NCBI GenBank assembly: GCA_040220455.1
Contig: JAVJUS010000060.1
Location: forward strand, 1-38,953
Source of the DNA: JAVJUS01 sp040220455
Lineage (GTDB): Bacteria; Pseudomonadota; Alphaproteobacteria; DSM-16000; Inquilinaceae
Direction: 5' to 3'
Length of the DNA stretch: 38,953 nucleotides
Positions 24,511 to 32,054 of the stretch are shown here, piece after piece. The stretch's first letter is position 1. Each line of letters begins with the position of its first letter. The notes under the pieces are model-generated. The model saw only the letters and a list, made by a program, of their open reading frames with translations, did not search any database and had not been told where the DNA came from. Both the position numbers and the translations under genes were made by a program.

Positions 24511-25649
24511 GTCTTCCAAGGGTTTCGGGGCCCTTGTGACATAGGTGCTGGCACGCTACTGACACGCACTCGGTTACAGGGTTCGATGGGGCGGGCAGCA
24601 ACCCGCCCCATCTCTTTTTGGACCGCCTCGATCGCCTCGGCGGCCCGGCTCAGATACGCCGGATCGTATTTCGCGTAGCGACCCGTCGTCCTGAAATTCG
24701 GCATATCGTGGCCCATGACGCCGGCGAGCTCCAGTTCGGGCACGCCGCGCGCCCGGAGCTCCGTCGCCATGGTGTGGCGGATGGTGTAGGGCACGACCTC
24801 CTCGCCCAGCCCGGCGGCCCGGCGGACCCCGCGGAAGGCCGCGTTGATCTTCGCCACGGGGCGGCCCCGGAACGCCACCAGCGGGCCGTCCGGCGCGGAG
24901 GCGATCCAGGCGCGGGCCGTGGGCACCATGGGCACCACCGGGCGCCGCTTGCGGTTCTGCGCACGACCGGGCGGGTTGAGGTCGATCAGCCCCCGCTCGG
25001 TGTCGCACTGGAAGCGCGTCAGCTCCAGCAGCGCCGCCGGCCGCCCGAGCGTCGCGATCGCGAGCAGGATGAACACGCGGACGTGATCCGGCCCGGCCGC
25101 ATCCCACAGCGCCGCCAGCTCCTCGATGGACAGGACGCGTTGCCGCGGCGCCCCGTCAGGTAGCCGGAGGATCGGTGGCACGCGGTCGATGATCTGCCGG
25201 CGCCATGCCCAGTTGAGGGCGGCCTTGGTGTCGGAGCCGATCATGCGCTTGATCGTCCCCGGCGCGTAGCCGTCCCGCGCCAGGGCCCGCGCGAGGGCTT
25301 CCTGGCGGTCGAGATTGAAGTCGCCGACCGTCGTCTCGCCGAGCTGCTGGGCCACGACATAGAGGTTGCGCCGCAGGGACGAGGCGCTGGCCACGGTGCG
25401 CCCGTGGCGTTCCCAGTACTGGGCGAAGACGGCCGCCACGGTCACGTCCTCCGCCCGCCGCTGCTCGCCGTCGGCGTTGGTGAGGCACCATTGGGCGAGC
25501 GCGAGCTTGGCGCGCTCAAGATCCTCAGTGCCGAGGCTGATTCGGCGCGTCTGTCGGGTGGAGGCGTCGAACCAGGTGCGGCACCAGGCGGGCGAGTTCC
25601 GCCGCCGGCTGAGGTAGAAACGCCCGATCTGGAAGACCCGCTCCGGCAT
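24447..25649 (-). CDS. int: Tyrosine site-specific integrase
   Basis: The product is 400 residues. An N-terminal arm-binding and core-binding region (1-170) is followed by the catalytic domain with Arg203 (TLGRPAALLEL), Tyr288-x-x-Arg291-His292 (PYTIRHTMATEL, with Tyr in place of the first His), His314 (MGHDM) and the nucleophile Tyr325 (GRYAKYDP). It recombines the attachment sites in tRNA-Gly. The catalytic domain ends near residue 345. The tail runs through the terminator, the attL core (GDEIRTHDPNLGK) and into chromosomal tRNA sequence for its last five residues VVLYP. In the excised circle the same frame would end KSLGQ. The start at 25649 (MPERVFQIGRF) lies within the upstream HTH gene. 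Confidence 0.93.
   Translation of the reverse strand: MPERVFQIGRFYLSRRRNSPAWCRTWFDASTRQTRRISLGTEDLERAKLALAQWCLTNADGEQRRAEDVTVAAVFAQYWERHGRTVASASSLRRNLYVVAQQLGETTVGDFNLDRQEALARALARDGYAPGTIKRMIGSDTKAALNWAWRRQIIDRVPPILRLPDGAPRQRVLSIEELAALWDAAGPDHVRVFILLAIATLGRPAALLELTRFQCDTERGLIDLNPPGRAQNRKRRPVVPMVPTARAWIASAPDGPLVAFRGRPVAKINAAFRGVRRAAGLGEEVVPYTIRHTMATELRARGVPELELAGVMGHDMPNFRTTGRYAKYDPAYLSRAAEAIEAVQKEMGRVAARPIEPCNRVRVSSVPAPMSQGPRNPWKTGAGDEIRTHDPNLGKVVLYP
24465..24512. repeat. attL core (48-bp direct repeat)
   Basis: The stretch from the anticodon loop of tRNA-Gly to two bases past its CCA is identical over 48 bp to 34748-34795. Bases before and after differ. It marks the left end of the integrated element; because integration restored the tRNA, the gene stays functional. 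Confidence 0.96.
24536..24548. repeat. Terminal inverted repeat, left (IR-L)
   Basis: GTGACATAGGTGC is the reverse complement, with one mismatch, of 34712-34724. It lies 23 bp inside the end of the attL core, exactly the distance on the other side. Probably an integrase or accessory-factor binding site. Confidence 0.75.
24549..24567. repeat. Paired arm-type repeats, left
   Basis: TGGCACGC (24549-24556) and TGACACGC (24560-24567) are direct repeats 11 bp apart. The same pattern (TAACACGC, TGGCACGC, also 11 bp apart and in the same orientation) is found at 34644-34662. This is what arm-type integrase binding sites look like. They lie inside the 3' part of the integrase gene. Confidence 0.6.
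24585..24619 (+). terminator. Intrinsic terminator facing the tRNA, brought by the element
   Basis: GATGGGGCGGG (24585-24595) and CCCGCCCCATC (24602-24612) form a perfect 11-bp stem with loop CAGCAA, followed by TCTTTTT. It is oriented to stop rightward transcription from tRNA-Gly, whose 3' end is 74 bp before. It is embedded in the 3' coding part of the leftward integrase gene. Confidence 0.8.
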
Positions 25650-25837
25650 GGCTCGACATTACGCTCCTCGATGTAGCGCGCCAGGTGCGCGTCCGTGAAC
25701 CGGGCGCGGCCGGCGATCATGGTGTAGCCGATGCGGCCCGCCGCCTTCTCCCGTCGCAACGTCGCCTCGCTGACGCCGAGCATGGCAGCAGCGTCCTTCG
25801 GCGCGTGGAGGGCAGGCAGGCGGGCCGCGGCGCTCAT
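25442..25837 (-). CDS. Excisionase-like helix-turn-helix protein
   Basis: The product is 131 residues. Residues 10-60 form an HTH_17/MerR-like domain: APKDAAAMLGVSEATLRREK, AGRIGYTMIAGRARFT and HLARYIEE. Such proteins next to integrases usually act as excisionases or recombination directionality factors. The C-terminal 65 residues are Ser/Pro/Gly-rich and overlap the start of the integrase gene in another frame by 208 bp, so the tail may be unstructured. The start ATG overlaps the stop of the upstream small gene by 4 bp. Confidence 0.8.
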   Translation of the reverse strand: MSAAARLPALHAPKDAAAMLGVSEATLRREKAAGRIGYTMIAGRARFTDAHLARYIEERNVEPCRSGSSRSGVSTSAGGGTRPPGAAPGSTPPPDRRAESASALRILSAPSSRSPNGASPTPTASSGGRRT

Positions 25838-26085
25838 GCCGCCCCCTCCGGCTCGTCGACCCGGAGCGCCAGCTCGGCCAGCGCCGGCCGCGCCGCCTGC
25901 ACGGCGTCCACGAGAAGCTGGCCCATGGCGACGCGGAGCTCGTCCCCGACCAGCGCGTCGAGCGTGGTCCGGCGCTCCGCGTAGAGGCGCGCGAGCTCTA
26001 TGCCGATGAGCGCGCGGCCGGCTTCAGGGAGCTGGCCGACCGTGCGCTCGAGGTCGGCGAGGGCGTTGTCGAGGGGGTTGGTCAT
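25834..26085 (-). CDS. Small unknown protein of the element
   Basis: The product is 83 residues, helical and Ala/Leu-rich (NALADLERTVGQLPEAGRAL, ARLYAERRTTLDALVG). I recognise no family. The ATG at 26083-26085 is chosen because it overlaps the stop of the preceding gene as ATGA; an ATG three codons earlier has its GGAGG too close. It is co-transcribed with the Ntn-like and excisionase-like genes. Confidence 0.65.
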   Translation of the reverse strand: MTNPLDNALADLERTVGQLPEAGRALIGIELARLYAERRTTLDALVGDELRVAMGQLLVDAVQAARPALAELALRVDEPEGAA

Positions 26086-26663
26086 AGGCACCATACCTCC
26101 AGCCGGTCGCGGGTCAGGCTAAGCGCCTGGAGCGCCTGGCCGCCGACGATGGCGCCACCGGTCTCCCGCTCGAACCAGGCGCGTTGGGCCGGTGCCAGCG
26201 CGGCGAGCCCGTCGACGGTTCCGGCGTCGGCCTCAAGGCCGTCGAAATGGGGCGAGATCGAGATCTGGTCGCGGACCTCGCGCGGCGCCCAGCCTTCGCT
26301 GAACTGGAAGAAGAACAGCCGCATCCGCCTCTCGACGTCCGACCAGCCGGCGAGGCCGAGCAACGTGTCGGTGCCCCCGGCCGCCTCGGGCGGTTGGTAG
26401 TTCTCCTGCACCTGGCGCAGGACGCCGGGAAGATCCTCGGCCACCGGGTCGAAGGCGCCGGCGGTCATCGCCATGCCGACGACGTTCAACAGCGCCAGGC
26501 GGGCGAGCAGGAAGTCGCCGGTGAAGACCAGGGCCGCGTTGATGCCGCAGATCGGCGCGGCCTTCGCGGCGCCAGTGCACAGGCCCCGGTCGCTGGTCAT
26601 GGCCGCCAGGTCGTAGACGGCGACGACGGCCTGGTCGTCGTGGGCGACGTTCAGGATACTCAC
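26082..26663 (-). CDS. Unknown element protein, possibly Ntn-hydrolase (proteasome-like) fold
   Basis: The product is 193 residues. The N-terminus (SILNVAHDDQAVVAVYDLAA, then KAAPICGINAALVFTGDFLL) looks like the first strands of proteasome-type Ntn-hydrolase proteins, which occur in tail-module regions of some phages. There is no Thr, Ser or Cys directly after Met1 in the usual processed position apart from Ser2, so catalysis is uncertain. The rest (LFFFQFSEGWAPREVRDQIS) is unassigned. It overlaps its neighbours on both sides by 4 bp. Confidence 0.6.
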   Translation of the reverse strand: MSILNVAHDDQAVVAVYDLAAMTSDRGLCTGAAKAAPICGINAALVFTGDFLLARLALLNVVGMAMTAGAFDPVAEDLPGVLRQVQENYQPPEAAGGTDTLLGLAGWSDVERRMRLFFFQFSEGWAPREVRDQISISPHFDGLEADAGTVDGLAALAPAQRAWFERETGGAIVGGQALQALSLTRDRLEVWCL

Positions 26664-26848
26664 CGGGCGCTCTCCGGCTTCGGTGCGAGGCCCTGCGACC
26701 GGAAGCCGATCGCGGCCGTGCCAAAGCCGATCGCGATCGCCGACACCGTGGTCGAGGCGAAGATGCCCGTCGTCGCGAGCGCGGTGCCGGCGAACGCGGC
26801 CTGCGCTCCGGCGGCGACACCGGCAATGAGGGGTGCGGCTGGGGGCAT
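26660..26848 (-). CDS. Small hydrophobic Ala/Gly/Thr-rich protein
   Basis: The product is 62 residues (MPPAAPLIAGVAAGAQAAFA...). It contains one or two hydrophobic stretches (about 5-25 and 28-48) and a polar end GLAPKPESAR. aggag precedes the ATG at 26848 at a good distance. It lies between the tape measure and the Ntn-like gene, 12 bp from the former. It could be a small structural or membrane protein; I do not recognise it. Confidence 0.6.
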   Translation of the reverse strand: MPPAAPLIAGVAAGAQAAFAGTALATTGIFASTTVSAIAIGFGTAAIGFRSQGLAPKPESAR

Positions 26849-26859
26849 GGTCGGGTCTC

Positions 26860-28536
26860 CTATCGGAACAGAGAGGGGTTGCGCCGCCGCTGGTCGACGG
26901 TGTGCGCCGTGGCCGCGCGGACGATCTGCGGGGTCGCGCGGGCCAAGGCGCGCTCGATCCGGGCCTCGACGCCGATGTCGGCGCCGCGGGCGTCGATGTG
27001 GTTGACCACCGTCGCGCCGCCGATGCCGCCGTTCGGCGTGACGAACCCGGACCGGCCCGGCGTGAACAGCTCCGGCCCGCGCTCGCCGACCAGGTAGCCT
27101 TGCCCGGCCGTGACGGGGCCGCCGGTCGCGCGGCCGGGGATCGGGAGCGGGTTGGAGGGGCGGATGTCGATAGGCGAGGGCGTCAGGATGCCGCTCAGCC
27201 CGCCCAGGGCCGTGTCGAACAGCGAGCCGACCAGGCCGCTGATCGCCCGGCGCGCCAGCGCTCGATAGATGTCCTGGACGAGCCCCGCGAAGGTTGAGCG
27301 GAAATCCTCCATCGAAGTTATGGCCCGGACCAGCGACGACTCGACGTCCCTGCCGAAGCCGTCGAACACCTGGCCGCCGCGCTCGGTCTCGCGGGCGACG
27401 GCGCGCTGGGTGCGGCCGAACTCCCGCGCGACCTCCTGGCCCTTCGCGTATCGCTGGATCAGCTGCTCGAACGCCCTGGTCTGATCGTCGGCCGCCTCGG
27501 TCGATTCCTCGGTGGCCTCGGTCGTCTCGCGGATGCGGGCCGGGGCGTCGCCGGTGGCGCCGTTGAGCCCGGCCAGCGCGTCTCCCGCCGCCCGGTTCGC
27601 CGCGATGGCGCGCTGCTGAGCGTTCTGCGACACGCCGACGCCGAACCGGTCGCCGATGTCGTTGAGCACGCCGAAGCCGAGGAACTCGTTTTGGAATTTC
27701 GTGATTCGGTCGATGGTCTCGATCAACCGGCCGCCGGTGATCGCGTCCTCGAGCGCCTCGATCTCGCGCCGCAAATCGCCCACCGCGTCGGCGACGAACA
27801 AGACGGCGCGCGCGAATTCGGTGCCGAGGGTGTCCTTCAGCTCCTTCCATTCGGCGTCGATTTCCTGCGCGTCTTTGACCATCTGGTCGGAGAGGACGCT
27901 GGCCTCGCGGCCGATCGAGCGGATCCCGTCCTCGCCCTGCGCCAGGAGCTGCACCAGCCGCGGGCCGGCATCCTCGCCGAAGAGCTGCGACGCCAGGGCC
28001 GCGCGCTCGGCGTTCGACTGCACGTCCTGGAGCGCGCGGACGGTATCGAAGAAGATATCTTCCGTGCTCCGCACGGCGCCGCCGGCGTCGCGGACGCTGA
28101 TGCCGAGTCGCTCGATCGCGTCGGCCGCCGGCCCGCCGCCGTCCTGCGCGAACAGGCCCGCGCGCCGGTTCAGGCGCCGGAGCGCGTCGTCCAGGTCGGC
28201 CGCGCTCGAACCCGACTGCTCGGCGGCGAAGCGCAGGCGTTGCAGGGCTTCCGCGCCGATGTCGATCTGCTCGGCCGTATCCCCGAGCTGGGCCGCGCTG
28301 GTGATGACGCGTTGTATCCCGCTGGCCAGCGCCGAGGTCCCGACCGCGATGCCGGCCGCCCCGAGCGCGCGGGAAACCCCTCGGCCGAACGTGTCGAAAC
28401 GGCGCTGGAGCCCGTTCAGGTCGCGGCTCACCTGCTGATCGAATTGCCCGACCCGCCGGCGCGCGTCGCGGAGCCCGCGCTCAAGGTCGCGCTGGTCGGC
28501 GTCGAGCTGGACGAGCAATTGGGCGACGGCCGCCAT
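26860..28536 (-). CDS. Phage tail tape-measure protein
   Basis: The product is 558 residues. It starts with coiled-coil helices (QLDADQRDLERGLRDARRRV, QQVSRDLNGLQRRFDTFGRG), then a hydrophobic stretch (about 55-75), more coiled coil and a C-terminal end of the tape-measure type (ATGGPVTAGQGYLVGERGPE, then LFTPGRSGF). Tape-measure proteins set tail length and help DNA pass the membrane. It is short, which suggests a short tail or a shortened gene. No tail tube, terminator or baseplate gene is near. gcggagg stands before the ATG. The 149-bp gap to the capsid gene contains only a CCCGGC/GCCGGG hairpin (28635-28650). Confidence 0.88.
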   Translation of the reverse strand: MAAVAQLLVQLDADQRDLERGLRDARRRVGQFDQQVSRDLNGLQRRFDTFGRGVSRALGAAGIAVGTSALASGIQRVITSAAQLGDTAEQIDIGAEALQRLRFAAEQSGSSAADLDDALRRLNRRAGLFAQDGGGPAADAIERLGISVRDAGGAVRSTEDIFFDTVRALQDVQSNAERAALASQLFGEDAGPRLVQLLAQGEDGIRSIGREASVLSDQMVKDAQEIDAEWKELKDTLGTEFARAVLFVADAVGDLRREIEALEDAITGGRLIETIDRITKFQNEFLGFGVLNDIGDRFGVGVSQNAQQRAIAANRAAGDALAGLNGATGDAPARIRETTEATEESTEAADDQTRAFEQLIQRYAKGQEVAREFGRTQRAVARETERGGQVFDGFGRDVESSLVRAITSMEDFRSTFAGLVQDIYRALARRAISGLVGSLFDTALGGLSGILTPSPIDIRPSNPLPIPGRATGGPVTAGQGYLVGERGPELFTPGRSGFVTPNGGIGGATVVNHIDARGADIGVEARIERALARATPQIVRAATAHTVDQRRRNPSLFR

Positions 28537-28685
28537 CTACGCCTCCGCGAGAAAGGGGGCCGGCCGCGCGGGGAGGAGTGCCCGCCGCCGGCAGTCGGCT
28601 GTTCTTGGACCACGACACCTGCCGACTGGTCGTGCCCGGCCGGAGCCGGGATGCCCGACCAACCACGGTCGGAACTCGTGTCGGA

Positions 28686-30578
28686 CTAATCGCCCGAGTT
28701 GAGATACGTGCCCTTCTCGCCACCGGCGGCGATGCCGGCGCCGAAGTCGAGCACAACCCTGAATTCAGTTCCCAGGATGTCCCATCCGTCCTTCGTGTCG
28801 ATCATCGGCCCGCGATTGCCGCCCAGATACGCCGCCTCGATCACCGTGAATCGGTCCGTGAACAGGCGCCAGGAGTTCCCGCTCAGCCAGGGGTCGACGT
28901 GGAGCTGAAGCGTTCCGGGGAAGGGGTTGACCTCTCCGACGGTGTTCGCCTGCAGCGTGGCCAGCACCTGCTCGGCCTCGGTCTCCTTGTCCGGCGAAAC
29001 CAGCAGATGCCTCGGCGCCGCGTCGATCGGCGTCACGCCGTCCAGGCCCTTGACCGTCCGCATCGCCTGGCGGGCCGTCGAGAGATTGTCGACCGTGATC
29101 GCGCCGCCGCTGCTGGCCTTGTTGCCGCGGCCCGTGTCGTAGAGCGGGTCCCCGTCCTCGAGCGTCACGCCGTCGCCCGAGTTCGCCGTCAGCAGCGAGA
29201 CCAGGATGGCCGACTGCTCGTTGGCGGCGGCAATCGCGCCCTCGTTGGTGAGCGCATTGATGGCGCCCAGGTCGTCGTTGGCGAGCGCCTGCCGGCTGAG
29301 CCCGAAGAGGCCCGCCCAGGTCGCGATGGCGAACGACTCCTTCGTGTCCGCCATCGTTCCGCGCTTGATCTCCGCGCCCTCGACCACCTTCTGGAGGCGC
29401 GGAAAATGCCCGTGACGGATGCTGTGCTGCTTCCTGAAATCCGGTGCCTCGCTGATCCGCGCGAGCTGCATCAGCGGCGACTGTCGCGCCGCGAACTGCT
29501 CCTCGAGCCTCTTGTTCATCGCGTCGAGCATCAGCGCCGGGAAGTCGGCGGTTGTGTGCCCGATGAACGCCCTCTTGAGGATCGTCTCCGAGCGCCGCGC
29601 GCCGTTCCAGAACCGGGCCTCGGCCGGCAGCCGCTCGCCGCGCATCTCCAGCACCTCCTGCGCCGCGCCGGAGAGCGCGATCCCGCGGAACCGCTGGGCG
29701 GGGCCCGTCGGCTCGCGGCCAGCCATCCGCGCGACCAGCGCGTCGACCAGAGCCTCGTGCTTGGCCTCGGGGGCGTCGTAGTCGTGGATGCCCTCGACCC
29801 GGATCCCCGATCGGGTGTCCGGCCCGCCCTGCTCGGCCCACGCGTCGATGATCTGCGCCCGCGCCTTGTCGACCGACACGCCGTCGCGGATCAGCCGGTC
29901 GGCGAACTCCTCGCCGAGCTTCGCCGCCCGGACGCTGGTGCGGATCTGATCGGCCCGCTGACGCTCGGCCTCGGCCCCGCCGTCGCGGGTCGCCGTCGTG
30001 GTATCGCCGCCGGGCTCGGCGGCCGTGGTCTGCTGGTCTGCCATGGTTGAACTCCCTTCATGGCTGCGCACGCGGGCCGCCGGGTCCGCGCCGATGGCGA
30101 CGATCGAGAGCTCCAGGGGAGCCCACTCCGTCGCGGTGAATTGCGGGTTCTCGCGGTCGCCGTCGGCGCCGACTTCCCATTCTCTGACGGCATATCCGAC
30201 CGAGACCTGAGACAGCGAGCCGTCGGCGATGCCGCCCAGCACGTCGTCGCCGGCCGGGTTCTCGCGAAACCGCAGGCGCGCCGTGAGCACGCCGTCGCGG
30301 ACGCGCGCCGTCTCGATCGAGCCGACCACGCCGTCGACCTCGCGCCGGTGGTCCGTCAGAACCGGGCCGCCGGTGAACCGGCTCGTGTCGACGCCGCGCA
30401 CGTCCAGGCGCTCGCGCCAGGCGCCGTACGAACCGTCGGGCCGGACGCCACCGCGCTGCACCTCGGCGCCGGAGCTGGCCACGACCTCGACGGTCCGCGC
30501 CTCGCGGTCGAGCGAGCGGGGCGCCGCCGGCGCTCGACGGTCGAGCTCCATCGGGCGGGATAGCGTCGCGGCCGTCAT
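28686..30578 (-). CDS. Prohead protease-major capsid protein fusion
   Basis: The product is 630 residues. Residues 20-175 are an HK97-type prohead protease: His77 (VLTDHRREVDG), Ser126 in SLSQVSVGYAV and the TATEWAPLELSIVAIGADP segment. A Thr/Ala/Gly-rich, Arg-rich linker and scaffold-like region (about 176-330) follows. The last 300 residues are a major capsid protein of the Mu gpT-like/HK97 fold, with SGNSWRLFTDRF and VVLDFGAGIAAGGEKGTY near the end. Fusion of protease, scaffold and capsid in one chain is known for some phages; self-cleavage should free the capsid part. It overlaps the next upstream small gene by 4 bp. Confidence 0.92.
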   Translation of the reverse strand: MTAATLSRPMELDRRAPAAPRSLDREARTVEVVASSGAEVQRGGVRPDGSYGAWRERLDVRGVDTSRFTGGPVLTDHRREVDGVVGSIETARVRDGVLTARLRFRENPAGDDVLGGIADGSLSQVSVGYAVREWEVGADGDRENPQFTATEWAPLELSIVAIGADPAARVRSHEGSSTMADQQTTAAEPGGDTTTATRDGGAEAERQRADQIRTSVRAAKLGEEFADRLIRDGVSVDKARAQIIDAWAEQGGPDTRSGIRVEGIHDYDAPEAKHEALVDALVARMAGREPTGPAQRFRGIALSGAAQEVLEMRGERLPAEARFWNGARRSETILKRAFIGHTTADFPALMLDAMNKRLEEQFAARQSPLMQLARISEAPDFRKQHSIRHGHFPRLQKVVEGAEIKRGTMADTKESFAIATWAGLFGLSRQALANDDLGAINALTNEGAIAAANEQSAILVSLLTANSGDGVTLEDGDPLYDTGRGNKASSGGAITVDNLSTARQAMRTVKGLDGVTPIDAAPRHLLVSPDKETEAEQVLATLQANTVGEVNPFPGTLQLHVDPWLSGNSWRLFTDRFTVIEAAYLGGNRGPMIDTKDGWDILGTEFRVVLDFGAGIAAGGEKGTYLNSGD

Positions 30579-30808
30579 GCCGTGCCTCCGCAGATGCGCG
30601 CGAGCTCGCGATCGGCCTCGTCGACCGTCTCGGCGATCTCGTCGCAGCGCCGAAGCAGCAACCGGGCCAGCTCGCGGGCCTCGCCGATGCTCAACGCGAC
30701 GCCGACGCCGTGGCCGCGCTCGACGACGCCGACGACCAGGCTCCGGTCGAGCACGATGCCGGTGCTGCCGTCGCCGGTGTTGATCGGTACGATCGTTCGT
30801 TCGCTCAT
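30575..30808 (-). CDS. Small unknown protein of the element
   Basis: The product is 77 residues. A beta-rich first half (TIVPINTGDGSTGIVLDRSL) is followed by a helical half with LSIGEARELARLLLRRCDEI. It starts 4 bp inside the end of the MerR-like gene and ends 4 bp inside the capsid gene, so all three are coupled. I recognise no family. Confidence 0.65.
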   Translation of the reverse strand: MSERTIVPINTGDGSTGIVLDRSLVVGVVERGHGVGVALSIGEARELARLLLRRCDEIAETVDEADRELARICGGTA

Positions 30809-31278
30809 GGTCCCTCCAGCCCCTCGATCCGCTGCCGGGCGATGGCCGACAGGGCGCCGAGGTCGATGATCAGGGTCGTGGTCGCGATCTGGTCGGCCGG
30901 CTGCTTCGCCGCATGGCGCGCTTTCAGCCGCGGGAGGGCCTGGTCGAAGTCCTGATACGGGCCCTTCACCAGCCGCGACTTGGCCGCGGCGCCGACGTAC
31001 TGCGCCCGCTCGACCAGAAGAAACGGGCCGCCCGGCGCGCCGTCGAGACCGATCCGTTCGAAATCAGCGTCGTCGACGAGGTTCGCGATCTCGATTGCGC
31101 GCTTCGTGCCAAGGTCGGGATGCAGCGCCTCGAACAGCGCCACGCGCAGGCCGTCGCCCGGCGTGTAGGGCATGCGGTCCCCACCGCCGCCGCGCACGCG
31201 GAAGCCGATGCGCAGGATCTCGCGGATCATGTTCTGGCCGCCCGCGATCGAGGCGAGTTGGCGACGGTGCAAAAGCAT
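30805..31278 (-). CDS. MerR-like DNA-binding protein (putative regulator)
   Basis: The product is 157 residues from the ATG at 31276-31278 (MLLHRRQLASIAG). The N-terminal segment MIREILRIGFRVRGGGG, followed by YTPGDGLRVALFEALHPDLG and TKRAIEIANL, has the pattern of MerR-like winged-helix proteins found upstream of phage late genes. The C-terminal half is unassigned. A longer frame reaches 31353. It is the first gene before the capsid-tail module and follows a 291-bp gap, so it may be an operon-proximal regulator. Confidence 0.6.
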   Translation of the reverse strand: MLLHRRQLASIAGGQNMIREILRIGFRVRGGGGDRMPYTPGDGLRVALFEALHPDLGTKRAIEIANLVDDADFERIGLDGAPGGPFLLVERAQYVGAAAKSRLVKGPYQDFDQALPRLKARHAAKQPADQIATTTLIIDLGALSAIARQRIEGLEGP

Positions 31279-31569
31279 GAGCCGACCCTGTGTGATGTTC
31301 ACAACGCCGTCAAGCGTTTTCGGTGGAGGAACCACACAAACCGGGCTCAGCACCCGAGAAACTCCTTGCCCCGGCTGCCTCAGCGCGGCGCCTCGGCGAG
31401 CGGCCGGCTATGCACTCCCACCGGCGCCGGATGGCGGATTTCTGCGGGTTTCCGGCGCTCCGGGTGGAAAAAACATCGTCAATTCAACGCTCTATGCCTA
31501 GCGGAATATCGCAGCAGCGCCACCCGCCTAGCGCGTGCTCGCCGGAAGGACCCGCCGACCGGGGCCTGG
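31279..31569. other. 291-bp gap with no convincing gene; two 8-bp direct repeats
   Basis: This stretch is less GC-rich than its surroundings. GCCTAGCG occurs at 31496-31503 and again at 31526-31533, 30 bp (three helical turns) apart, as an operator might. A leftward promoter for the capsid module is expected here, but no clear -35/-10 pair can be named; ttgaat and ttgacg hexamers occur near 31475-31485 on the minus strand. Confidence 0.4.
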
Positions 31570-31836
31570 TCAGCGCTGACGGGCAGCCTTCTCCTCGCGC
31601 ATCGCCTTGATCACTGCCGCGGTGCCCTCCGGCCCGGCATAGGCCAACTCCAGGATCAACTGCACGCCCTTCGGCGCGGCCCAGATGTCGCCGACGGCCA
31701 GGTCTAGACCGTGCCAGCGCACCGGGTCGACGAATTGAGGCTTCAGGCTGATGTTGCGCGCCTCCCGCAGCCAGCGCTCCGCGTTGAAGTCCACGGCGCG
31801 CTCGGCCGCCTTGGCGGCGATGGGTTCGTAATTCAC
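31570..31836 (-). CDS. Small unknown protein of the element
   Basis: The product is 88 residues. It contains NAERWLREARNISLKPQFVD, RWHGLDLAVGDIWA and a charged helical end (IKAMREEKAARQR). The ATG at 31836 has aggag just upstream. It is in the replication part of the element, 17 bp after a smaller gene on the same strand. I recognise no family. Confidence 0.65.
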   Translation of the reverse strand: MNYEPIAAKAAERAVDFNAERWLREARNISLKPQFVDPVRWHGLDLAVGDIWAAPKGVQLILELAYAGPEGTAAVIKAMREEKAARQR

Positions 31837-31853
31837 GGTTGTTGCTCCTCTGG

Positions 31854-32054
31854 TCAGGCGGCGAGCTCGCGCGCCAGGCGTCGCAGCTCGGCGGCTATCT
31901 CGCTCTTCTCCATGTGAAACCGCTCGGGATCCCGGCGATCGGGCGCCAGTCGGCGGATGCGATCGGCCAGGGCGTCGAGGTCATGGGGAGTGCCGCACAG
32001 TGCCGCAGTGCCGCACTTCCCTATATAATCTCTACGCGGGTGTGTGGTGTGCAT
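31854..32054 (-). CDS. Small helical protein downstream of the primase gene
   Basis: About 66 residues. The convincing part is the end: HDLDALADRIRRLAPDRRDP, then ERFHMEKSEIAAELRRLARE, two charged helices of a type seen in alphaproteobacterial prophages. The start is uncertain. The ATG at 32052-32054 gives MHTTHPRRDYIGKCGTAALC, in which the repeat DNA at 31989-32016 is translated; a longer frame goes to 32159. It lies after the primase gene and overlaps the iteron-like cluster. Confidence 0.6.
   Translation of the reverse strand: MHTTHPRRDYIGKCGTAALCGTPHDLDALADRIRRLAPDRRDPERFHMEKSEIAAELRRLARELAA

Noticed and set aside
22458..24539. 693-codon plus-strand frame running from the LON gene to the tRNA
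   Set aside because: It reads through the complement of three recognised genes and through the tRNA; the protein is low complexity.
31323..31610. Plus-strand gene in the gap before the capsid module
   Set aside because: No ribosome-binding site, no recognisable domain, and opposite to the direction of every other gene in the element.
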